Source: JBFMFH01 sp040752275
GTDB lineage: Bacteria > Acidobacteriota > Vicinamibacteria > Vicinamibacterales > JAKQTR01
Assembly: GCA_040752275.1 (NCBI GenBank)
Contig: JBFMFH010000025.1
Location: 1-22,396, forward strand
Length of the DNA: 22,396 nt
Direction of reading: 5' to 3'
Part shown: in pieces, positions 8,069 to 18,241 of the stretch
Numbering within the stretch: position 1 is the stretch's first letter
Layout: each line of letters opens with the position of its first letter
Notes under the pieces: generated by a model
Database searches by the model: none
Told to the model about the DNA's origin: nothing
The model's input: the letters and a program-made list of their open reading frames with translations, nothing else
Translations under genes and position numbers: made by a program

Positions 8069-9256
8069 ATGGCCCACAACACGACGCACCTGGAGTTCGA
8101 CAGCAAGCTGATCCACGCCGGCGCCCACAAGGATGTGTTCGGCAGCGCCACGGTTCCCATCTATCAGACCTCGACCTTCGCCTTCGACAGCGCACAGAAC
8201 GGGGCCGACCGGTTCGCCGGTGACTCGTCCGGCTACATCTACACACGCCTGGGCAACCCGACGATCGCGGCGCTGGAGCGGTGCGTGGCCGATCTGGAAG
8301 GCGGCTTTGGCGCCGTCGCTACGAGCTCGGGTATGGGCGCGGTGTCGACCGTGTACATGGCGCTGCTCGACCAGGGCAGCCACATCGTCGGCACCGCGGC
8401 CGTCTACGGTCCGTCGCGCGTGCTGGCCGAGAAGACCCTGTCGCGCTTCGGGGTGACGTCGAGCTGGGTGGATTCGTCGGACCCGGACAACATCCGCCGG
8501 GCCATACGACCCAACACCCGCATGGTGTATGTCGAGAGTCCCTCGAACCCGACCCAACAGGTCACGGACCTCGCGGCCGCGGCTGCGGTTGCCCACGAAC
8601 ATGGGGCCGTGCTCGTCGTGGACAATACGTTCGCGAGCCCCTACCTGCAGAGGCCGCTCGACTTTGGTGCGGACATCGTCCTGCACTCGGTGACGAAGTT
8701 CCTCAACGGCCACGCCGATGTGGTGGGCGGGATCATCGTCGCCAAACACGAGACGCACTACCGGGTGTTGCGGCCCCACATGATCGCGCTTGGCTGCAAC
8801 ATGGATCCCCACCAGGCGTACCTGGTCATTCGCGGCATCAAGACTCTGGGCGTGCGCATGGAGCGGGCGCAGGCCAACGCCGGGGTCATCGCCCGCTGGC
8901 TCGAGCGCCATCCGAAGGTCGAATGGGTGCGCTACGTGGGCCTCGAGTCGCACCCACAGCACGAGCTGGCCAAGAAACAGATGAAAGGCCCCGGCGCCAT
9001 GATCGCCTTCGAGCTCAAGGGGGGCATCGAGGCGGGGCGCGCCGTCATGGACAACGTCAAGCTCGCGACCCTCGCCGTCTCGCTGGGAGGCGTCGAGTCG
9101 CTCATCGAACACCCGGCGTCGATGACTCACGCCAGCGTCTCGCGAGAGCACCGAGAAGAAGCGGGCATCACCGACGGGCTCGTGCGCTACGCGGTCGGCA
9201 TCGAGGACGTCAACGACCTGATCGCCGACCTGGATCAGGCGCTGGGGAAGATCTAG
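8069..9256 (+). CDS. PLP-dependent methionine/cystathionine gamma-lyase-type enzyme
   Basis: A 395-residue Cys/Met-metabolism PLP enzyme (fold type I) that would cleave or exchange the gamma substituent of sulfur amino acids in the cytoplasm. Hallmarks are YQTSTF (32-37), phosphate-binding Y58 and R60, VDNTFASPYLQRP (184-196, D185 contacting the PLP nitrogen), the Schiff-base lysine K210 in HSVTKFLNGH, and VSLGGVESLIEHPASMTH (337-354). Length and sequence resemble bacterial methionine gamma-lyase, offset by one residue. At the position of the specificity cysteine of that enzyme (C116 in Pseudomonas numbering) there is P115 in VYGPSR. The real substrate may therefore be cystathionine or another thioether. 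The ATG has a weak GAGG upstream. The gene is divergent from the radical SAM operon across 153 bases and appears monocistronic. Confidence 0.9.
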   Translation: MAHNTTHLEFDSKLIHAGAHKDVFGSATVPIYQTSTFAFDSAQNGADRFAGDSSGYIYTRLGNPTIAALERCVADLEGGFGAVATSSGMGAVSTVYMALLDQGSHIVGTAAVYGPSRVLAEKTLSRFGVTSSWVDSSDPDNIRRAIRPNTRMVYVESPSNPTQQVTDLAAAAAVAHEHGAVLVVDNTFASPYLQRPLDFGADIVLHSVTKFLNGHADVVGGIIVAKHETHYRVLRPHMIALGCNMDPHQAYLVIRGIKTLGVRMERAQANAGVIARWLERHPKVEWVRYVGLESHPQHELAKKQMKGPGAMIAFELKGGIEAGRAVMDNVKLATLAVSLGGVESLIEHPASMTHASVSREHREEAGITDGLVRYAVGIEDVNDLIADLDQALGKI

Positions 9257-9298
9257 GCAGGCGTCAGGCGTCAGGCGTCAGGCGACGGGCGACGGGGA
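9257..9298. repeat. Heptanucleotide tandem array (TCAGGCG), six units
   Basis: It begins at the base after the gamma-lyase stop codon: GCAGGCG, three exact TCAGGCG (9264-9284), then ACGGGCG and ACGGGGA. It is non-coding. The next 180 bases hold no recognisable gene. Confidence 0.9.
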
Positions 9299-9480
9299 AG
9301 TCCACTGGCATCAGGGAAGGCGCGGGGCGACACCGTGCGGCAGAGCGCGCTCAGCTTGCCCAGTCGATGCTGCGAACGGTGATCGGCAAAGGCGGGCCGA
9401 GCGCGCCCGGTCTGGCGGCCGACGATCCCGAATCCCGCCTGCCACGACGAAGCCTCGCGCCAGCGAGTTCGGCGGAGTCG

Positions 9481-9521
9481 GGAATCCCGAACCCCGAATC
9501 CCGAATCCCGAATCCCGACTC
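9481..9521. repeat. Heptanucleotide tandem array (CGAATCC), six units
   Basis: GGAATCC, CGAACCC, three exact CGAATCC (9495-9515) and a partial CGACTC end at the base before the stop codon of the leftward RDD gene. A stray degenerate pair (ATCCCGAATCCCG) occurs at about 9425-9437, suggesting the array was once longer or was duplicated. Confidence 0.9.
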
Positions 9522-10055
9522 TTAGCCGAGATCCGCCCTGTTGTAGACCGCCGTCTTGGCCACCATGTCGTGAATGGCCTGCTTCGACGCACCGAGCACC
9601 AGGAAGCACCCGACGAAGACCACGAGGCCGGCGACGGTTCCCAGCCAGTTGATGATCGGGACGCCGGTGATCACGCCGAGCGTGCCCAGCAGCGCGTTGC
9701 TGTACTTCACGGCCCACCGTGTGAGATAGGTCGAGATCGGTGCGTTCCGGCCGTCAGCCGTCCCGACCTTCAGCTTGAGGATCATCTTGCCGGGTGAAGC
9801 CCCCGTGAGGCCCTCGATCAAGCTGTAGAGAAACCCGATCAGGCTGATGCCGATGGCCATGCCCCCCAGGGCGCCGGCCGCCGCGGCGGCGGCCGCCGCG
9901 GCTTCGCCCGCGTCGGCAAGTCCGGCCGCTGCTCCAGCCCCGAGGCCGAGCGCAGCCCCCAGCATCCCGCCGAAGACGAGGCCCAGGATCGTGATGACCA
10001 CCACATCGATGACTGCCGCGGCGAGGCGCGGGCCGAACCCGACACGCTTGTCCAT
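9522..10055 (-). CDS. RDD-family membrane protein
   Basis: A 177-residue inner-membrane protein of the RDD family, whose members are small, variable and linked to ion or solute movement. The family Arg and first Asp are R10 and D17 in the first helix, and the last Asp is D163 in KQAIHDMVAKTAV. The loop GASPGKMILKLKV (85-97) is also characteristic. An Ala-rich insert at about 41-63, with nine alanines in a row, separates helices one and two and is encoded by a palindromic GCC/GGC stretch. The ATG at 10055 is preceded by GGGGAGGAG; a start at 10103 would add an unlikely hydrophilic extension. The gene is divergent from the S9 peptidase. The transported substrate is unknown. Confidence 0.85.
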   Translation of the reverse strand: MDKRVGFGPRLAAAVIDVVVITILGLVFGGMLGAALGLGAGAAAGLADAGEAAAAAAAAAGALGGMAIGISLIGFLYSLIEGLTGASPGKMILKLKVGTADGRNAPISTYLTRWAVKYSNALLGTLGVITGVPIINWLGTVAGLVVFVGCFLVLGASKQAIHDMVAKTAVYNRADLG

Positions 10056-10269
10056 GTGCTCCTCCCCTTCCCCGGGAACGTCGCTTCGCCCGGTGGGGTG
10101 CACGGCCCCCTCACCAGGGCGTGGGTGCCTGGACTGTAGGCGACACGACCCAGGGGATTCTCCCGTGTCGCGGGGCGTGCGTCAATCGATTTCAGCCGGC
10201 CAGGCGCGACGCGGGCCGGGTCTTGCATCCATCGCCGCTCCGGCCCAGAATGCGCCGGGGAGGAGTCAC

Positions 10270-12288
<2,019 letters not shown>

Positions 12289-12344
12289 ACCCGGATCGGC
12301 GGCGATCTGCGGTACCATGAGGGAGTCCCCCGCCGGAGGCCCCA

Positions 12345-15065
12345 GTGAAACGAATCGGTCGCATCCAGATCGTCGTGCTCTTGGCCATCGTGCTGGCGGT
12401 CGTCGTCTGGCCTTCGGCCGCCAGTTTCTACACCGACTGGCTCTGGTTCGTCGAAACCGGCTACCAGCAGGTGTTCACGACGAGCCTGCTCACCCGCCTG
12501 GGGCTGGGCGCCATCGTCGGGATCGTGACGTTTCTGACCCTCTTCGTGAGCTCCAGGATCGCGCTGCGACGATTCGACGAGCCTTACCTGGTGCTTGGAG
12601 TCTCGCCGGCCGACGGATCGCCCGTCGTACTCCAGCGCAGCGGGGTGGTCTGGCTGGTCAGCCTCGCCTCGGCTCTCGGGGCGATCGCGGCGGGAGTCTA
12701 TGGATCGTCCCACTGGCTGGACTGGCTGAAATACCGCCACGCCACGTCCTTCGGTGTGGCCGACCCGATCCTCGGCCACGACGTCGCCTTCTACGTGTTC
12801 ACGCTGCCATGGTTGACGTTCGTTCGGGGTCTCGCCATGGCTGTTGTGACGTTGACGACTGCCGGCGCCGCGTTCATCTATCTGCTGCCGGGGCGGGCCA
12901 GCAGCGGCCGCTCGAGTCCGATCCGGGCCTTGCGCGCCGGACAGGCACACCTCTCGCTGCTCGGGAGCGTCATCCTGCTCCTCCTGGGTGCCGGGGCCTG
13001 GCTCGACCGAGCCGGTCTGCTCGTATCGCCTGCGGGTATCATCCACGGTGCCACCTACGCTGACGTCTCGGCAGGCATGCCAGCGCTCTCGGCTCTGGCT
13101 GTGATGGCCCTGGTCGGAGCGGCGCTGGCCGTCGCCAGCGCGTTCAGCCGGAGTGCGTGGCTGCTCGTTCTGGCCTTCGGCCTGTACGTGATCACCTGGC
13201 TTGGGGGAAGCGGATACGCCATCGCGGTTCAGCGCCTGATCGTCACGCCCAACGAACAGGTCAAGGAAACGCCCTACCTCACCTACAACATCGAAGCCAC
13301 GCGTGAGGCGTTCGCCCTCGACCGGGTCGAGGAGCGGCAGCTCTCGGGCGACGCCATCCTCACCCGGGAGGACATCGCTCGAAACGCGCTGACCATCGCC
13401 AACGTGAGGCTCTGGGACAAGCAGCCGCTGCTCGATACCTTCGGACAGATCCAGGAGATCCGTACGTACTACGACTTCGTCTCCGTCGACAACGACCGGT
13501 ATGTCGTCGACGGTCAGTACCGGCAGGTCATGCTGTCGGTGCGGGAACTCAACACCGAGAGCCTGCCGTCACGCACCTGGATCAACGAGCGGCTGACCTT
13601 CACCCACGGGTACGGCGTCACGCTCGGTCCGGTCAACGAGGTCACCCCTGAAGGCCTGCCGGTCCTGTTCATCAAGAATATTCCACCGGAATCGTCGGTG
13701 GATCTCGAGGTCCGGGAGCCGTCAGTCTACTTCGGCGAGATGTCCAGCGACCACGTGTTCGTCAAGACGCGGGCGCAGGAGTTCCACTACCCGCGCGGCG
13801 ACGACAACGTCTTCAAGGCGTACGACGGCGACGGCGGTGTCTCCATCGGATCGCTCTGGCGGAAGCTGATGTTCGCCAGCCGGTTCCGGTCGTTCAAGAT
13901 CGTCCTGAGCAACGATTTGACCGCCGACAGCCGCGTGATCTTCCGGCGGCGGATCATGGACCGCGTGTCGGCCGTCGCGCCCTTCCTGCTGTTCGATCGC
14001 GATCCGTACCTGGTGATTGTGGACGGGAGGCTGCACTGGATTCTGGATGCCTACACGGTAACCGGTCAGTACCCCTATTCCACGCGCACCGAGGGCGGGA
14101 TCAACTACATCCGCAACTCGGTCAAGGCCGTGATCGACGCCTATCACGGCACGACGACGTTCTATCTGGCTGATGCCGAGGATCCGATCGCCGCAACCCT
14201 TGGCCGGGTATTTCCGGGTCTCTTCAAGCCCCTGGCGGACATGCCGGACGGCCTGAAGCGCCATCTGCGGTACCCGGAGGGCATCTTCAGCCTCCAGAGT
14301 TCGATGTTCGCGACCTATCACATGACGAATCCCGCGGTCTTCTACAACAAGGAGGACCAGTGGGAGGTGCCGATCATCGGATCGGGCGGCGCCGCGGCCG
14401 CGATGGAGCCCTACTACACGATCATGCGCCTGCCGGGCGAGCGGGAGGCGGAGTTCATCCAGATGCTCCCCTTCACCCCGAGGCGCAAGGACAACCTCGC
14501 GGCCTGGATGGTCGCCCGGAGCGACGGCGAGCAGTACGGCCGCCTGCTCGTCTTCCAGTTCCCGAAGCAGAAGGTGGTATTCGGCCCGCGGCAGGTCGTG
14601 GGACGCATCAATCAGGATCAGGCGATCTCGCCGCAGATCACGCTGTGGAATCAGCAGGGATCCGAGGTGATCCAGGGCACGCTGCTGGTGATCCCGATCG
14701 AGGAGTCGCTGATCTACATCCGGCCGCTCTACCTGCGCGCGGCCGGCGGCAAGATCCCTGAACTCAAGCGGGTCATCGTCGCGTACCAGAATCAGATCGT
14801 GATGGCCGAAACACTCGAGGGCGCCATCGATCGGATCTTCCGCCCGGGGGCGGTACCCCTCGAGCCGGCGGCCGCCGGCGGTGCCGCGCCTGCGGCCGGG
14901 CCCGAGAGCGGCGGTGCGGCCACCCCGGTCGATGACCTCGCTGCCCAGGCGCGTGCGCATTTCGAGCGGGCTCTCGAGGCGCAGCGAAACGGGGACTGGG
15001 CGCGCTACGGCGAGGAGATCGCCAAGGTCGGCGAGATCCTCAACCGGATGTCAGGCAAGAAGTAG
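12345..15065 (+). CDS. UPF0182 family membrane protein
   Basis: A 906-residue protein of the conserved, uncharacterised UPF0182 family (COG1615). Seven predicted membrane helices lie in the first 295 residues. The signature FYTDWLWFVETGYQQVF (about 28-44) sits after helix one. A long extracytoplasmic domain (about 300-840) and an Ala/Gly/Pro linker follow. The C-terminal helical segment ARAHFERALEAQRNGDWARYG matches the conserved family tail. The GTG at 12345 has GGAGG five bases upstream. Length is typical for the family. Its position after the S9 peptidase suggests joint transcription. Function is unknown. Confidence 0.92.
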   Translation: MKRIGRIQIVVLLAIVLAVVVWPSAASFYTDWLWFVETGYQQVFTTSLLTRLGLGAIVGIVTFLTLFVSSRIALRRFDEPYLVLGVSPADGSPVVLQRSGVVWLVSLASALGAIAAGVYGSSHWLDWLKYRHATSFGVADPILGHDVAFYVFTLPWLTFVRGLAMAVVTLTTAGAAFIYLLPGRASSGRSSPIRALRAGQAHLSLLGSVILLLLGAGAWLDRAGLLVSPAGIIHGATYADVSAGMPALSALAVMALVGAALAVASAFSRSAWLLVLAFGLYVITWLGGSGYAIAVQRLIVTPNEQVKETPYLTYNIEATREAFALDRVEERQLSGDAILTREDIARNALTIANVRLWDKQPLLDTFGQIQEIRTYYDFVSVDNDRYVVDGQYRQVMLSVRELNTESLPSRTWINERLTFTHGYGVTLGPVNEVTPEGLPVLFIKNIPPESSVDLEVREPSVYFGEMSSDHVFVKTRAQEFHYPRGDDNVFKAYDGDGGVSIGSLWRKLMFASRFRSFKIVLSNDLTADSRVIFRRRIMDRVSAVAPFLLFDRDPYLVIVDGRLHWILDAYTVTGQYPYSTRTEGGINYIRNSVKAVIDAYHGTTTFYLADAEDPIAATLGRVFPGLFKPLADMPDGLKRHLRYPEGIFSLQSSMFATYHMTNPAVFYNKEDQWEVPIIGSGGAAAAMEPYYTIMRLPGEREAEFIQMLPFTPRRKDNLAAWMVARSDGEQYGRLLVFQFPKQKVVFGPRQVVGRINQDQAISPQITLWNQQGSEVIQGTLLVIPIEESLIYIRPLYLRAAGGKIPELKRVIVAYQNQIVMAETLEGAIDRIFRPGAVPLEPAAAGGAAPAAGPESGGAATPVDDLAAQARAHFERALEAQRNGDWARYGEEIAKVGEILNRMSGKK

Positions 15066-15078
15066 GTCCAGGGCTTCG

Positions 15079-15545
15079 CTAGAACACCCATGCGTAGCCG
15101 ACCTTGGCGAAGAACGTCCGGTTCTGCTGCCCGAGATCGCTGCCCCGCGCTCCTTGCCAGTTGTCCGAGTACCCCAGGAACAGCACGGTCTGCGGGTTGA
15201 GCTCGTACGAGAACAGGTACTGGGAGAACAGGCGGCGGCTCGTCCGATCGATCGGGTACGTGTAGAGGGTCGGCTCTCGCTCGAGGTCGGTGTACTGCAG
15301 GATCGCCCGCACGAAGGTACGGACGTTCAGGTGCAGGATGGCCCGAAGCTGCGTGAGATGAGCCCGGTAGAGGCGGCCACCCTCGACGGACAACCGATCC
15401 AGGTTGTGGCTGAGGCGCACACTGACTCGCGCGAAGGGCCGGTATTCGACCCGATCTCGACGACGTATCCGTCAGGGGTGATTCGGACGCGCGAAACGCC
15501 ACGAACAGGTGCGTGTGGTCGTAGGTCGCGAGAGCGGTTCATCCG
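15079..15545 (-). pseudogene. Decayed DUF5916-like outer-membrane protein gene
   Basis: Two fragments of what appears to be one family are joined out of frame. The left part (about 15079-15455) encodes a barrel end starting VEYRPFARVSVRLSHNLDRL, with LFSQYLFSYELNPQTVLFLG and the C-terminal FFAKVGYAWVF. This is the usual end of DUF5916 (CBM9-like N-domain plus beta-barrel) proteins. About 40 bases upstream, in another frame, TYDHTHLFVAFRAS (about 15490-15530) resembles the N-terminal CBM9-like domain. Several hundred residues between them are missing, and stop codons bound both pieces. The best explanation is internal deletion plus frameshift. Family assignment rests on pattern memory only. 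Confidence 0.6.
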
Positions 15546-15577
15546 CGTGCGCGACGCTCGCGCGCGAAGACGGCGGG

Positions 15578-16870
15578 TCACGACTCGTCGAGGAGCCTCG
15601 CCACCAGGGCCTCCAGGCGCGGGAGGTTGGCGGAGTCGTAGCCGATCATGATCAGGCGCACGACGCCCTTCCTGTCGATGATGTGGATCTGCGGGATGGC
15701 GGAGACCTTGTAGTTGGCGTCGTTGACGTTGCGCGTGCGGACCTGCCGGCCGTGCTCCTCGACCATCGAGGCCGGGTCCGACACGGCAACCGGGAAGGTG
15801 ATGCCGTACTTCGGGAAGTAGGTGATGAGGGCAGCCAGCTCGTCGGCGGGGGCGAGATTGCGCTGGCTCTCGAAGTACCCGTAGAGTTCGGTGGCCATGA
15901 CGGCGCGGAATCCCTTCGCGCCGAATCGCTCGTAGAGTCCGACGACGCCAGGATAGGCCTCGCGGCAAGGTCCGCACCAGTGCGCGGTGAACTGCAGCCA
16001 GGTGACGCCGCCGTCGAGCTTCATCGTCGTCGTGCCCGGCGGGGAGTAGAGCCATCGTGGCGCCACGATGGGCGCGGCGGGCCTGCCGACCAGTTCGTAG
16101 CGCTCGATCACCGGGGTGACGCGCGACGGTACGTCGGGCACGCCCGGGAGCTCAGCTGCGGCGCGCCGCAGGATCGCCAGCGCCTCGGGCGTCCGTTCCT
16201 GGCCGGCCCATGCTTCGGCCAGGTTGACATAGGCGCCAAGGAGCGCCCCGGCGATCGGTTTTCGTTCCTCCGGCGCGAGCCGCGCGTTGAGTTCGATGAT
16301 CCGCGTCGAGTGTCGGATGATGCCGGCGTCGATGTCGTCGCCCCGATAGTACGAGTTCAGCCGGCCGTGTCCTTCGATCTTCTCGCGCACGATCGTGTCG
16401 GGCAGCGCGTCGAGCTGATCGACCATGCCCTCGGCCCGCATGTTTCGCGCGTCGGAGATAGGCTGACGCATGACGATGTTGATGGCAGCGACGAGCGCCT
16501 TCGCACGGGCCGCCGGTTCGGACCCGGCTGCCTCGACGGCTCGCGTGGCGGCGGCGTCCGCGAGTTCGGGCTGCGCCGCCTCCAGATACAGTTCGGCAAG
16601 CGAGACCAGTTGGTCGGCCGGCACGCGGTCGACGCTCATCGTGGCCGTGCATCCTCGCGCGAACTCGATCTTTTCCTGCTGGATGGCCCGGGCCGTCTCC
16701 GAGTTGATCGGCCTTGCGGCCGCCTTCGTTCGGGCGGCCTGGAGGTCCCGTGCCGCCTTCAGGCATTCGGCTGGCGTGGCCGGGAGTGCCCCGTGCGGCG
16801 ACTGTGTGGCCGCGGGGGCCACCAGGACGGCCAGGAGCAGGCAGGCTGCAAGAGAACCGAATCGGCGCAT
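15578..16870 (-). CDS. Secreted TlpA-like thioredoxin-domain protein
   Basis: A 430-residue exported protein. Residues 1-22 form a Sec signal; the ATG at 16870 is preceded by GGGAGGT, favouring it over the upstream in-frame ATGs. Residues 80-245 are helical and resemble TPR-type repeats. Residues 285-428 form a thioredoxin-like TlpA/ResA-type domain with the redox motif WCGPC (298-302) and a cis-proline at P393 in SAIPQIH. The domain ends in a typical strand-strand-helix. It probably acts as a periplasmic thiol-disulfide reductase or a redox-linked carrier; the helical part may bind a client. It is divergent from the tRNA gene and has the decayed DUF5916-like gene downstream. Confidence 0.88.
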   Translation of the reverse strand: MRRFGSLAACLLLAVLVAPAATQSPHGALPATPAECLKAARDLQAARTKAAARPINSETARAIQQEKIEFARGCTATMSVDRVPADQLVSLAELYLEAAQPELADAAATRAVEAAGSEPAARAKALVAAINIVMRQPISDARNMRAEGMVDQLDALPDTIVREKIEGHGRLNSYYRGDDIDAGIIRHSTRIIELNARLAPEERKPIAGALLGAYVNLAEAWAGQERTPEALAILRRAAAELPGVPDVPSRVTPVIERYELVGRPAAPIVAPRWLYSPPGTTTMKLDGGVTWLQFTAHWCGPCREAYPGVVGLYERFGAKGFRAVMATELYGYFESQRNLAPADELAALITYFPKYGITFPVAVSDPASMVEEHGRQVRTRNVNDANYKVSAIPQIHIIDRKGVVRLIMIGYDSANLPRLEALVARLLDES

Positions 16871-17035
16871 GACACACCTCCCGATGGGCAGCACCATTCT
16901 CGCACGCGGTCGGGAGTCGGGGCCATTTCGGTGCACGGTCTCGCGACGATTCGTCACCGCCGGCCCGGGCTACCACGCCCGCTGTCGAGCCGGGACGAGC
17001 GCACCCTCGCCCTGTGCGTGCGGGGAGCCACGGAG

Positions 17036-17041
17036 TACAAT
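17036..17041 (+). promoter_or_regulatory. Candidate -10 element of tRNA-Pro
   Basis: TACAAT lies 19 bases before the mature tRNA 5' end, a normal distance for a stable-RNA promoter. The -35 region upstream is GC-rich and not recognisable. Confidence 0.4.
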
Positions 17042-17060
17042 GAGAGTTCGCAGCACGGGT

Positions 17061-17137
17061 CGGGGCGTAGCGCAGCCTGGTAGCGCACCTGCCTTGGGCG
17101 CAGGGGGTCGCTGGTTCGAATCCAGTCGCCCCGACCA
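17061..17137 (+). tRNA. tRNA-Pro (anticodon UGG)
   Basis: A complete cloverleaf of 77 bases including an encoded CCA end. The acceptor stem is CGGGGCG/CGCCCCG and the D stem GCGC/GCGC. The anticodon stem CCTGC/GCAGG encloses loop CTTGGGC with anticodon TGG at 17095-17097. The T arm is GCTGG-TTCGAAT-CCAGT. The tRNA decodes CCN proline codons. Its 3' end marks the change from conserved genes to small accessory genes, and tRNA 3' ends are common integration sites. Confidence 0.97.
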
Positions 17138-17426
17138 AATCTAATCAGCCCAACAACTTACCGGAGGGGCGACTCGACTGGAGTCGCCCTGAGTCTCCCC
17201 AGATCACCCCAGAGGGGGACACAAAAAGGGCCACAACCTCCCCGGCCCGGGGTGTGCTCGACGACGCCCTCGCCCGTCAAGCGCTTGAGCTGGTCATCGA
17301 GACCCTCCGGCACGACATCGATCGCCTGATCCTCGGCCGCGCGACTCCTGCAGCGTGCGGAGCCACGTGAACACCCACACCGCGGGGCGGAGCCCTGCCC
17401 GACACGGAAGCAGAAGGAGAGCCAAC
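17138..17426. other. Interval between tRNA-Pro and first island gene
   Basis: Contains the hairpin described above and a CCCCGG-C-CCGGGG palindrome (17240-17252). It also has one plus-strand frame from a GTG at 17254 to a stop at 17368-17370, whose 38 residues include an amphipathic run ALELVIETLRHDIDRLIL. That frame lacks a ribosome-binding site, so I do not call it a gene. No integrase or direct copy of the tRNA 3' end was seen. Confidence 0.4.
17167..17189 (+). terminator. Hairpin downstream of tRNA-Pro
   Basis: A 9-bp stem (17167-17175 with 17181-17189) closes a 5-base loop 29 bases after the tRNA. No T-tract follows. The left arm repeats, in inverted orientation, the GGGGCGACT complement of the tRNA 3' end, so it could instead be part of an attachment site. 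Confidence 0.4.
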
Positions 17427-17672
17427 ATGATCCAAGCAATGTTCCCGGCGATGGTCGAGCCAGCGAAGCTCGCGCTGGCTCAAGCTGAACGCGAGCTCGA
17501 GGCCACGAAGGCTGCGCTCAAGGAGAAGAAGACGCAGCTGAAAGAAGCGCGCGCGATCTGGATGCGCGTCAGCGGAGAGAAGACTGAACACAAGCTCCGG
17601 AAGCCCTCGGCCCCGGCCACGCCCCAGGGCACGCCCTCAGCCTCCGGTGTCACGAAAGGAGCGAAGTCGTGA
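17427..17672 (+). CDS. Small coiled-coil protein, unrecognised
   Basis: An 81-residue protein. The ATG at 17427 has AAGGAG at about 8 bases. Residues 14-45 form a highly charged heptad-like helix (ALAQAERELEATKAALKEKK) that should be a coiled coil. The tail is Pro/Ser/Thr/Lys-rich and disordered. I do not recognise a family. It opens a rightward run of five tightly spaced genes leading to the ATPase and overlaps the next gene by 4 bases (GTGA). A structural or scaffold role in a mobile element is possible but unproven. Confidence 0.6.
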   Translation: MIQAMFPAMVEPAKLALAQAERELEATKAALKEKKTQLKEARAIWMRVSGEKTEHKLRKPSAPATPQGTPSASGVTKGAKS

Positions 17673-17848
17673 CGTACCGCCGCCGACATCACCGACCCGG
17701 ATTCTGGTCGAAACATCGCACGCTCCGCGGCATCGGCCGCGGCGCCAAGAAGGTCGCCCGCGCCGGCTACATGGTCGGCCGCATGTGTGGATCCGCCGCG
17801 AGGATCTTCGTTCGCGAAGGCATTCGAGCGGCCACAAGGAGGGGATGA
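17669..17848 (+). CDS. Very basic 59-residue protein, unrecognised
   Basis: The start GTG at 17669 overlaps the preceding TGA as GTGA and has AAAGGAG at about 8 bases. The product is 59 residues with about a third Arg/Lys/His, including YRRRHHRPGFWSKHRTLRG. A Gly/Ala-rich stretch GIGRGAKKVARAGYMVG follows, which could form an amphipathic helix. The next gene's ribosome-binding site lies in its last codons. Such peptides bind nucleic acid or membranes; some small virion proteins look similar. No family was recognised. The start and coupling make translation likely. Confidence 0.55.
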   Translation: MTYRRRHHRPGFWSKHRTLRGIGRGAKKVARAGYMVGRMCGSAARIFVREGIRAATRRG

Positions 17849-17851
17849 CGC

Positions 17852-18241
17852 ATGGCCAAGATGGACCGACGACGGACCACCTCGACATTCGGCATTGGGC
17901 CCGCGACCCGCGTGGGAGCGCCCGTCAAAGTGCAGCGCACAACGACGAGCGATGATCTCGACACGCTGACGGAAGAACACGATGAAGACGTCACCATCGC
18001 CTTCTGCGCCGGCTGCTGCCGCGCCATGGGCATAGAGCCGGTGCAGCCCGGCGGGGTCTGTGTCCGTTGTGGCGGCGTGATGTGCAACGAATGCGCCCGC
18101 CAGCGCTGCGCGATCTGTGATGCCTGCCTCTGCAACAGCCGCGCCTGCGCCTACCTGTTCGGCAACCGCAAGACGTGCGCATCGCACGGCTTCTGGGAGC
18201 GCCTGCAGCACGCCCTCCTGAAGCCCGACCGTCATGGCTAA
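17852..18241 (+). CDS. Cysteine-rich zinc-binding-like protein
   Basis: A 129-residue protein with AAGGAGG nine bases before the ATG. The first 48 residues are basic then acidic and probably flexible. Residues 52-109 contain thirteen cysteines: C52, C55, C56, C70, C73, C78, C81, C86, C89, C92, C94, C99 and C109. They are arranged as CxxC and CxxxxCxxC pairs like a B-box/RING-type or multi-ribbon zinc module. No enzymatic motif is seen. It overlaps the ATPase start by 8 bases, so the two are likely translated together. It could be a protein- or DNA-binding adaptor of the ATPase. Confidence 0.7.
   Translation: MAKMDRRRTTSTFGIGPATRVGAPVKVQRTTTSDDLDTLTEEHDEDVTIAFCAGCCRAMGIEPVQPGGVCVRCGGVMCNECARQRCAICDACLCNSRACAYLFGNRKTCASHGFWERLQHALLKPDRHG

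Noticed and set aside
9847..9930. GC-only palindromic stretch as an independent repeat element
   Set aside because: It is the coding sequence of the Ala-rich insert of the RDD protein (alanine codons in antisense) and needs no other explanation.
9847..10269. Longer start for the S9 peptidase
   Set aside because: The added part is Ala/Pro-rich and antisense to the RDD gene; the ATG at 10270 has AGGAG and a proper signal peptide.
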